Origin: Pseudomonadota bacterium
GTDB taxonomy: Bacteria; Pseudomonadota; Alphaproteobacteria; UBA1280; UBA12223
Direction of reading: 5' to 3'
NCBI GenBank assembly: GCA_002937495.1
Contig: PTJW01000043.1
Location: 1-7,989, forward strand
Length of the DNA stretch: 7,989 nt
Part shown: positions 1 through 4,584 of the stretch, one piece after another
Layout: each line of letters starts with the position of its first letter
How positions within the stretch are numbered: the first letter of the stretch is position 1
Position numbers and translations under genes: made by a program
Notes under the pieces: generated by a model
Told to the model about the DNA's origin: nothing
Seen by the model: only the letters and a program-made list of their open reading frames with translations
The model's database searches: none

Positions 1-267
1 CAAGAAAATGCCTATTCTAAAACTGAAATTTTAGGTGTTGATGAAATAAGTTTTGAAATGCTTCTTCTTGGTTTTAGGTTAAAAGAAGGTTTAAACTTAA
101 AACACCTTAAGCAAATTACATCTAAAGATATTACTGATGTAGTAAATGAAGAAAAACTTAACTTATTTGTTAAACAAGGTTTATTAGAGTATGCAGATGA
201 TTATTTAAGACTAACTGAAAAATCATATCATTTATTAAATCAGATAATAGAAGAACTATTGGTTTAA
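1..267 (+). CDS. hemW: HemW (radical SAM heme chaperone, CPO-III-like), C-terminal part only
   Basis: The reading frame is open from the first base, so the gene begins upstream of the window; 88 codons remain before the TAA at 265-267. The visible part is the C-terminal helical domain of the HemW/HemN family. It has the typical FEMLLLGFRLKEGLNL stretch (family form: EmllmGLRl.eGi), then a segment ending in GLLEYADDYLRLTEKSYHLLNQIIEELL, which matches the usual 'GLL......l.LT..G..v.N.ii..Ll' ending. The family binds an Fe-S cluster and SAM in its N-terminal part and delivers heme; none of those residues lie in the window, so function rests on the tail alone. The end is intact and is followed at once by an intrinsic terminator, so this is the last gene of its transcript. 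The first internal ATG (58) is not the true start. Any HemN-like paralogue remains possible. Confidence 0.8.
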   Translation, partial: QENAYSKTEILGVDEISFEMLLLGFRLKEGLNLKHLKQITSKDITDVVNEEKLNLFVKQGLLEYADDYLRLTEKSYHLLNQIIEELLV

Positions 268-273
268 TTATAT

Positions 274-302
274 AAAAGAGCTTAATTGTAGGCTCTTTTT
301 TT
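274..302 (+). terminator. Intrinsic terminator after hemW
   Basis: The stem is aaaagagc (274-281) with gctctttt (292-299). It can be extended by a U-G and a U-A pair to leave the six-base loop aattgt (284-289), and it runs into a T tract. It lies 6 bases after the hemW stop and separates hemW from the promoter at 310-338. Confidence 0.85.
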
Positions 303-309
303 ATTTTTC

Positions 310-338
310 TTGAAAAACTTGTGTAAACATAATATAAC
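310..338 (+). promoter_or_regulatory. Sigma70-type promoter for gene A
   Basis: A -35 box TTGAAA (310-315) and a -10 box TATAAC (333-338) are separated by exactly 17 bases. Start of transcription would fall near 345, giving a leader of about 35 bases before the TTG at 380. The position just after the hemW terminator supports it. Confidence 0.6.
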
Positions 339-367
339 TATCTTTCCAATTACTTAATCTTTTAATT

Positions 368-372
368 AGGAG
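368..372 (+). promoter_or_regulatory. Ribosome binding site that decides the TTG start of gene A
   Basis: AGGAG lies 7 bases before the TTG at 380. An in-frame TAA at 374-376 rules out any start further upstream, and the next in-frame ATG is about 50 codons in, so this site is what fixes the unusual start. Confidence 0.7.
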
Positions 373-379
373 TTAAGGT

Positions 380-811
380 TTGTACCTTAAACTATTTTGT
401 GCTTCTCGTCATTTTGATAAGAGCTTGTTTACTCAATTAGAATCTAAACTTCAAGAAAAAGGGCTAGATAAAAAACGCACTAAGGTTTTAATTAATCATT
501 ACCGAGTTTTTTATATAGCATTTAAAGCAAATATCATGATTATTCCAGCACAGGAGATATTTTATGTTCAAAGTATTCATAAAACTTGTGATAATTATTC
601 AGACTTTATTTCTATTTTCTTAAAATTTGAAGAAATAGAAAGTATAGAAAAGTTATGCTATGTGCCATATGCGGTAAAAATGAATAAGATAGCAAAAAAA
701 ACTGTTAAAGTATTAAACTTTTTTAAACTTAAAATACAGAACCGTCAAGGTGCTGTATATAGTAAAAAAAGTGGTTTATATATATCAAAACCTCATGTTT
801 ATTTTAATTAA
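380..811 (+). CDS. Gene A: uncharacterised small protein, paralogue of the next gene
   Basis: I do not recognise this 143-residue protein. The start is TTG, supported by AGGAG 7 bases upstream and by an in-frame stop immediately before. It is lysine-rich and basic, with no signal peptide or clear membrane segment. The segment LDKKRTKVLINHYRVFYIAFKANIMIIPAQE (residues about 29-59) lines up with FDKKDAKAAVKHYRIFSIFKASGIYIVPSAP in gene B. Looser matches follow: YSDFISI against YHKFTKV, then an Ala-Phe/Val-Lys-rich tail. The two are therefore probably old tandem duplicates. The shared core and the compact size suggest a small cytoplasmic globular protein, but no catalytic or DNA-binding motif can be read with confidence. 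It has its own promoter (310-338). The base composition looks even more AT-rich than in the flanking housekeeping genes. Confidence 0.65.
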   Translation: MYLKLFCASRHFDKSLFTQLESKLQEKGLDKKRTKVLINHYRVFYIAFKANIMIIPAQEIFYVQSIHKTCDNYSDFISIFLKFEEIESIEKLCYVPYAVKMNKIAKKTVKVLNFFKLKIQNRQGAVYSKKSGLYISKPHVYFN

Positions 812-816
812 TATAC

Positions 817-844
817 TTGAAAAATATTTTTTGTTGCTTATAAT
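817..844 (+). promoter_or_regulatory. Sigma70-type promoter for gene B
   Basis: A -35 box TTGAAA (817-822) and a perfect TATAAT -10 box (839-844) are spaced 16 bases apart, in the 85-base gap between genes A and B. No terminator is visible between A and B, so B may be transcribed both from here and by read-through from A. The -35 hexamer is the same as that in front of gene A. Confidence 0.6.
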
Positions 845-896
845 ATCTAAAGATAAAACCTATTTTTACATTTTCTTAATAAATAAGGATTTTAGA

Positions 897-1343
897 ATGC
901 TAAAATATCTAAAAGCATTGTCTCTTGCTGTAATCTCTCCAAGCCTTTCTGATCTGGAGAAAACACTTGTTAAAGAAAAATCTTTTGATAAAAAAGATGC
1001 AAAAGCTGCGGTAAAGCATTATCGTATTTTCTCAATTTTTAAAGCATCAGGTATTTATATCGTTCCATCAGCGCCAGCAACTACAGCGCTTGATGTTCAC
1101 TCAAATATGGGTAAAAGCTATCATAAGTTTACTAAAGTTATAGGTGAAGAACCAGCTATTAAAAACAGTTATGACTTCTACCGATACTGCTGTCGTGATG
1201 TATTTCGCCAAGCAGCATTTAAAACAAACTTTATAGGCTTCTTCTTCGGGTTTAAGCTTGCCGATGCAAACCGAACGCCAGTTTCAAAGTTGGAATCAAA
1301 GTACATTCCATACGATAATGAAATCAGTGTTATCTTACGATAA
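897..1343 (+). CDS. Gene B: uncharacterised small protein, paralogue of gene A
   Basis: This is a 148-residue protein of unknown function. The frame is open further upstream, to 750, but that part overlaps gene A and is low-complexity. ATG 897 has AAGGA (885-889) 7 bases ahead of it and a good promoter at 817-844, and its N-terminus (MLKYLK) lines up with that of gene A (MYLK), so I choose it. The conserved core is LEKTLVKEKSFDKKDAKAA followed by KHYRIFSIFKASGIYIVP (about residues 22-60). The second half holds YDFYRYCCRDVFRQAAFKT with a Cys pair, then the hydrophobic stretch IGFFFGF, too short to be a convincing membrane helix. Base use is a little less AT-biased than in gene A. It is the last gene of its unit, closed by the terminator at 1347-1374. 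Confidence 0.7.
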   Translation: MLKYLKALSLAVISPSLSDLEKTLVKEKSFDKKDAKAAVKHYRIFSIFKASGIYIVPSAPATTALDVHSNMGKSYHKFTKVIGEEPAIKNSYDFYRYCCRDVFRQAAFKTNFIGFFFGFKLADANRTPVSKLESKYIPYDNEISVILR

Positions 1344-1346
1344 AGT

Positions 1347-1374
1347 AAAAGACCACCCCATCGGGTGGTCTTTT
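1347..1374 (+). terminator. Strong intrinsic terminator after gene B
   Basis: A perfect 8-bp GC-rich stem gaccaccc (1351-1358) / gggtggtc (1363-1370) closes a 4-base loop. It is flanked by aaaa (1347-1350) and tttt (1371-1374), which extend the stem to 12 bp and make it potentially active in both directions. It begins 4 bases after the gene B stop. Confidence 0.9.
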
Positions 1375-1428
1375 GCTATTTATTATGTTACTATTATTTT
1401 ATAAGGAAAAATAAATAAGGTTTTAATT

Positions 1429-2151
1429 ATGTATATTAAAAACAAAGGTGCTATGTTTGGTTTAGACTGTCGAACGTTAAAAAAACAGTTTGGGGAACTG
1501 TTTTTAGCGAGCAGGCATAGTGAAGCTCAACAAGGAGCAAACGGTAGCTGCGGATATACCAAACGCGGAGCTATGTTTGGTTTAGACGCTAGAATTGCTT
1601 TAGCAATTTTTGGGGCATTATCAGTAATATCAGGGGCAGCATTATACTCAGCAATACAAGATGCTAAAGTTACAGCAATTATTGCACAAGTAGAAAATAT
1701 TGGTAAGGCTATTGATCAGTATTATTTAGATGTAGGTGCAGAGTTACCAATTTATTCGGCATCTTCAGGTGCTAATATGAAAATTACAGACTTACTGGCA
1801 GATTCAGGCACTACAGCTGGTTATAACGGACCTTATATCTCTATAGCAGACTCTGTTATTGCTAGTACAGATTCTTCATTAATATCAGGTGATGGTATTT
1901 ATTATTCATCAAGATTATGTAAAGATGAGTTTGGTAATACTTTTTCATCAACTAATTGCCCTGCTTGTTCTGGTGGAACATGTTCATTATGGATAAAAGT
2001 TAATAAAATTACATTATCACAAGCTAATTCATTAATTGAAAAAGTAGATGGAGCTGTGTCTTATGATACAGGAAGGGTAAGAGTTACATTTGCTGATGCA
2101 ACAGCAACAGATAACTTAAGGCTTTATTATAAATACAGAAGTTCAAATTAA
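1429..2151 (+). CDS. Type II/IV pseudopilin-like protein (GspG-like) with a duplicated leader
   Basis: This 240-residue protein has a pilin-like architecture. KRGAMFGLDARIALAIFG (residues 45-62) leads into the hydrophobic helix to about residue 76, followed by an amphipathic coil (DAKVTAIIAQVENIGKAIDQYYLDVG, 78-103) and the GYNGPYIS motif (131-138), which resembles the GPYL segment of major pseudopilins such as GspG. A prepilin-peptidase cut after Gly48-Ala or Gly47 is conceivable; a cut giving MFGLD would put Asp at +5 where pilins have Glu. Four Cys (164, 177, 180, 185) could form disulfides or a metal-binding loop. Residues 1-46 are odd: GAMFGLD occurs at 7-13 and again at 47-53, and the 40 residues between repeat starts are encoded by an insert containing a hairpin. 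AAGG (1417-1420) lies 8 bases before ATG 1429; internal ATGs at 1453 and 1573 are alternatives, the last giving a 192-residue product without the insert. No secretion ATPase, inner-membrane platform protein or prepilin peptidase gene is nearby, so the system it serves is unknown. Confidence 0.75.
   Translation: MYIKNKGAMFGLDCRTLKKQFGELFLASRHSEAQQGANGSCGYTKRGAMFGLDARIALAIFGALSVISGAALYSAIQDAKVTAIIAQVENIGKAIDQYYLDVGAELPIYSASSGANMKITDLLADSGTTAGYNGPYISIADSVIASTDSSLISGDGIYYSSRLCKDEFGNTFSSTNCPACSGGTCSLWIKVNKITLSQANSLIEKVDGAVSYDTGRVRVTFADATATDNLRLYYKYRSSN
1447..1467 (+). repeat. Direct repeat, left copy (leader of pilin-like gene)
   Basis: This is a 21-base segment encoding GAMFGLD. It differs from the right copy at 1567-1587 only at position 1449 (t against a); 18 consecutive bases (1450-1467 and 1570-1587) are identical. 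The copies are exactly 120 bases apart, so loss of one repeat unit keeps the frame. Confidence 0.95.
1481..1505 (+). repeat. Perfect inverted repeat (hairpin) inside the inserted segment
   Basis: Arms aaaaacagtt (1481-1490) and aactgttttt (1496-1505) pair perfectly over 10 bp around the loop tgggg. Weaker pairing can continue outward (cgtt 1475-1478 with agcg 1506-1509, with two unpaired A). With its A and T flanks it looks like a weak intrinsic terminator lying inside the coding sequence, but it contains only two G-C pairs in the perfect stem. Confidence 0.9.
1567..1587 (+). repeat. Direct repeat, right copy (start of mature pilin region)
   Basis: This is the right partner of the repeat at 1447-1467, with one mismatch in 21 bases. 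It runs straight into the hydrophobic pilin helix, so it is probably the original gene sequence and the left copy the duplicate, or the copy retained upstream of the insertion. Confidence 0.95.
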
Positions 2152-2177
2152 AAAAGCTACCATTAGGTAGCTTTTTT
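2151..2177. terminator. Bidirectional terminator between the pilin-like gene and rho
   Basis: The stem gctacc (2156-2161) / ggtagc (2166-2171) has the loop atta and is flanked by aaaaa on the left and tttttt on the right, so both strands read as hairpin plus T tract. It serves the pilin-like gene on the plus strand, whose TAA it overlaps by one base, and rho on the minus strand, whose stop is at 2183-2185. Confidence 0.9.
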
Positions 2178-2182
2178 AATTT

Positions 2183-3754
2183 TTATTGAGAGTTCATTGA
2201 TTTAAAGAACTTCTCATTATTATCTGTCATTTTTAATTTGCTTGTTAAGAACTCCATCGCACCAGATGTGCCCATTGGTAGAAGCATTCTTCTTAATGCC
2301 CATGTCTTCATTAGCTCATCTTTAGCAATTAGTAATTCTTCTTTACGAGTACCAGACTTAGCAATATCAATAGCAGGGTATAGACGCTTCTCAATAAGTT
2401 TTCTGTCTAACCATAGCTCTTGGTTACCTGTACCTTTGAATTCTTCAAAAATAACTTCATCCATTCTAGAACCTGTATCGACTAAACCAGTAGCAATAAT
2501 AGTTAATGAGCCACCGTCTTCAATATTTCTAGCAGCACCAAAGAATCTTTTTGGTTTGTGTAGAGCTTGTGCATCAACACCACCAGTTAATACTTTACCA
2601 GAGCTAGGAATAACAGTGTTGTATGCTCTTGCTAAACGAGTGATAGAGTCAAGTAAGATAACAACATCTTGGCCCATTTCAACAAGTCTTTTAGCTTTTT
2701 CTAATACCATTTCTGCAACTTGTACATGGCGTTGTGCTGGCTCATCAAATGTTGATGATACAACTTCACCTTTAACAGATCTAATCATATCTGTTACCTC
2801 TTCAGGTCGTTCATCAATAAGTAGAACGATAACGTGAGATTCTGGGTGATTTTCTTCAATAGAGTGAATAATAGATTGTAGCATCATTGTTTTACCAGCT
2901 TTTGGTGGAGCAACAATTAATGAACGCTGACCTTTACCAATAGGAGCAACAATATCAATAACACGACCTGTTAGGTTTTGCTTTTTAGTTTTAGGATCAA
3001 TATTGTCTGCAAGGTTAAACTTGCTTTCAGGGTAAAGTGGAGTTAGCTTTTCAAAGCTTGTTCTGTATTTTGCTTTTTCTGGGTGGTTAAAGTTAACTGT
3101 GTTAATTTGTTTTAATGCAAAGTATCTTTCATTAGGTGCAGGTGGTCTTACAGTACCTTCAATTGTATCACCTTTTTTAAGGCCGAACTTCCTAATTTGG
3201 TTTGGAGATACATAAATATCTTCAGGTCCAGGTAGGTAGTTATCTGTTGGTGCTCTTAAGAAACCAAAGCCATCTTGTAAAATTTCTAATACACCTAGGC
3301 AGTCAATTTCAATATCGCCATCTTTAAGTTCATTTGCAACTAAACGGAACATAATATCTTTTCTGTGCATGTTTGAACCGTCAAAGCCAACTTTTTCTGC
3401 TAGTTCTTCTAAGTCAACAGTTCTAAGTTCTTTAAGTTCACTTAGGTGTTTAATGCCTGTTTTAACATGCTTTTTCTCAGCTTTTTTAGCTTTAGGTTTT
3501 TCATTAGCTTGTTCTTCAGTTTTAGTAGGAGTTTCCTCAACTACTTTTTTAGTAACTTTTTTAGCTGTTTTTTTAACCGCAACTTCATCTTCAGTTGCTT
3601 TTTTTTCTACTCTTTTTGTAGGAGCTTTTTTAACCGTAACTTTTTCTGTTGTAGATTCATCTTTAGGCTCAATAGTTTTTTTAATTCGTTTCACCTTAAG
3701 AGTCTTTTCTGTTGATTTTTCATCAACAGCAACAGTCTTATCGATTTCTGTCAT
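2183..3754 (-). CDS. rho: Transcription termination factor Rho with a lysine-rich N-terminal extension
   Basis: Rho is the hexameric RNA-dependent ATPase and translocase that ends untranslated transcripts. The core is complete and canonical: N-terminal helical domain from about 101 (HLSELKELRTVDLEELAEKVG), cold-shock-like primary RNA site with the RNP1 motif DGFGFLR (161-167), and NYLPGPEDIYVSPNQIRKFG (172-191). The Walker A is APPKAGKT (282-289); LLIDERPEEV (311-320) carries the catalytic Glu region. SITRLARAYN (370-379) is the Walker B neighbourhood, SGKVLTGGVD (385-394) is the secondary-site R/Q-loop region, and the tail is EKFFKSMN. It has 523 residues against roughly 420 in E. coli. The excess is residues 1-100, rich in Lys, Thr, Glu and Val with AKK/KKT/VKK repeats, resembling histone-H1-type tails and probably disordered. 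ATG 3754 is preceded by AAGAGA, a fair ribosome site. The gene is a single unit with its own promoter (minus strand 3838-3866) and the shared terminator at 2151-2177. Confidence 0.97.
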   Translation of the reverse strand: MTEIDKTVAVDEKSTEKTLKVKRIKKTIEPKDESTTEKVTVKKAPTKRVEKKATEDEVAVKKTAKKVTKKVVEETPTKTEEQANEKPKAKKAEKKHVKTGIKHLSELKELRTVDLEELAEKVGFDGSNMHRKDIMFRLVANELKDGDIEIDCLGVLEILQDGFGFLRAPTDNYLPGPEDIYVSPNQIRKFGLKKGDTIEGTVRPPAPNERYFALKQINTVNFNHPEKAKYRTSFEKLTPLYPESKFNLADNIDPKTKKQNLTGRVIDIVAPIGKGQRSLIVAPPKAGKTMMLQSIIHSIEENHPESHVIVLLIDERPEEVTDMIRSVKGEVVSSTFDEPAQRHVQVAEMVLEKAKRLVEMGQDVVILLDSITRLARAYNTVIPSSGKVLTGGVDAQALHKPKRFFGAARNIEDGGSLTIIATGLVDTGSRMDEVIFEEFKGTGNQELWLDRKLIEKRLYPAIDIAKSGTRKEELLIAKDELMKTWALRRMLLPMGTSGAMEFLTSKLKMTDNNEKFFKSMNSQ

Positions 3755-3799
3755 TGTGTGATTCTCTTTTTGATTGATTTATTGATTGTTTTTATTAAT

Positions 3800-3828
3800 T
3801 TGACTATTTTCTTGAGAAAATATATGAT
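3800..3828 (+). promoter_or_regulatory. Sigma70-type promoter for the coaE operon
   Basis: TTGACT (3800-3805) and TATGAT (3823-3828) are separated by exactly 17 bases. The start would fall near 3835, giving a leader of about 65 bases. It points towards the rho promoter, so the two cannot easily be occupied by polymerase at the same time. Confidence 0.6.
3806..3821. repeat. 16-bp palindrome in the coaE promoter spacer
   Basis: ATTTTCT (3806-3812) and AGAAAAT (3815-3821) are perfect inverted repeats around TG. The palindrome fills almost the whole gap between the -35 and -10 boxes of the coaE promoter. It would also lie about 10-25 bases into the rho transcript. It could be an operator or a short leader hairpin, or chance in AT-rich DNA. 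Confidence 0.5.
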
Positions 3829-3837
3829 ATGCTTATA

Positions 3838-3866
3838 AATATATATGGATTAGGCCGTAAAGTCAA
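3838..3866 (-). promoter_or_regulatory. Sigma70-type promoter for rho (minus strand)
   Basis: Read on the minus strand, TTGACT (3866-3861) and TATATT (3843-3838) are 17 bases apart. Transcription would start near 3831, giving a leader of roughly 75 bases. The promoter lies on the far side of the coaE promoter, so rho transcription must cross the coaE promoter DNA. Confidence 0.6.
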
Positions 3867-3900
3867 GAAAAATTAACCAGAAAGAAAAGAGTTTTATTGT

Positions 3901-4542
3901 ATGATTATCGTAGGTTTAACAGGTACTATTGCTAGTGGAAAATCAACAGTTTTAAATATGTTTAAGCAAGTTGGTGCTGTAACAATTTCAGCAGACCAAT
4001 TAGTGCATTTATTGCAACAAAAAGATACAGAACAAACAAAAGCGCTTGTTCAAATTTTAGGTGAAGAGATTTTAACTGCAGATGGTAGAATTGATAGAGT
4101 AAAATTATCAGATAAAATTGTTCAAGATCCTACAATTTTAAAACTACTAGAACAAGTTTATCACCCAAGTATTAAAGTGATGATGAAAAAGCTTATTAAA
4201 ACAGCAGAAGAAGCAAATCAAAAAATTGTTATGCTTGAAATTCCATTGTTATTTGAAGCTGGCTTCCAGTCATTAGTAGATACAACAGTAGTATGCTCAT
4301 GCACAGATGAAGTAGCAAAACAAAGAGCATTATCAAGAACAAACTTTGATGAGAAAAAGTACGAAGTTCTTAATAAATTTAGACTGAAAGATAAAGACCT
4401 TGTGATGCTTGCTAAAAATATAATAAATACAAATGTAGATATTGAAAAAACAGAAGCACAAGTTGTATTAATGTTAGCAGATTTACTAACAATGGCTGAT
4501 AATGCATGGCCAAGCAACTGGTCAGCAATTGACGATATTTAG
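3901..4542 (+). CDS. coaE: Dephospho-CoA kinase
   Basis: CoaE catalyses the last step of coenzyme A synthesis, ATP-dependent phosphorylation of the 3'-hydroxyl of dephospho-CoA, in the cytoplasm. The P-loop GTIASGKST is at residues 8-16. The substrate-site Asp follows in SADQLVH (30-36), with the signature EIPLLFEAG (about 117-125) and the lid-region Arg residues in KQRALSR (140-146). Length (213 residues) is near the family norm of about 200, with a short extra tail ending in WPSNWSAIDDI. The base-binding segment usually close to 'AD.vI.N.g' reads AKNIINTNVD here, a mild departure. ATG 3901 is preceded by AAAAGAG about 9 bases upstream. It is the first gene of an operon running through the M16-like, xseA and M23 genes (gap to the next gene 42 bases). 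In many alphaproteobacteria coaE lies beside dnaQ and not far from rho; dnaQ is absent here. Confidence 0.95.
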   Translation: MIIVGLTGTIASGKSTVLNMFKQVGAVTISADQLVHLLQQKDTEQTKALVQILGEEILTADGRIDRVKLSDKIVQDPTILKLLEQVYHPSIKVMMKKLIKTAEEANQKIVMLEIPLLFEAGFQSLVDTTVVCSCTDEVAKQRALSRTNFDEKKYEVLNKFRLKDKDLVMLAKNIINTNVDIEKTEAQVVLMLADLLTMADNAWPSNWSAIDDI

Positions 4543-4584
4543 TTTTTTAAACGACAATAACTGTCTAATATAGGGGACATACAA

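Noticed and set aside
268..379. Possible riboswitch or small RNA between hemW and gene A
   Set aside because: Only a terminator, a promoter and a short leader are visible; there is no room or pairing for a structured leader.
750..896. Upstream extension of gene B to an ATG at 750
   Set aside because: It would overlap gene A by about 60 bases and contain the gene B promoter and ribosome site. The extra residues are low-complexity translation of AT-rich spacer, and paralogy with gene A supports ATG 897.
1347..1374. Strong hairpin considered as a mobile-element end or REP unit
   Set aside because: Its position 4 bases after a stop codon, GC stem and T tract are fully explained by intrinsic termination.
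2238..2837. Long open frame on the plus strand opposite rho (and others at 3369-3761 and 3446-3715)
   Set aside because: They lie wholly inside the unmistakable rho gene on the other strand. Their composition (Ser/Phe/Leu-rich) is what antisense reading of Lys/Glu-rich codons gives, and none has a ribosome site.
2183..3754. Rho tail considered as a frameshift or fusion with another gene
   Set aside because: The frame is continuous from ATG 3754, low-complexity and joined smoothly to the Rho N-terminal domain; no second domain is recognisable.
4218..4517. Minus-strand open frame inside coaE
   Set aside because: It is antisense to conserved CoaE motifs and its product resembles no family.
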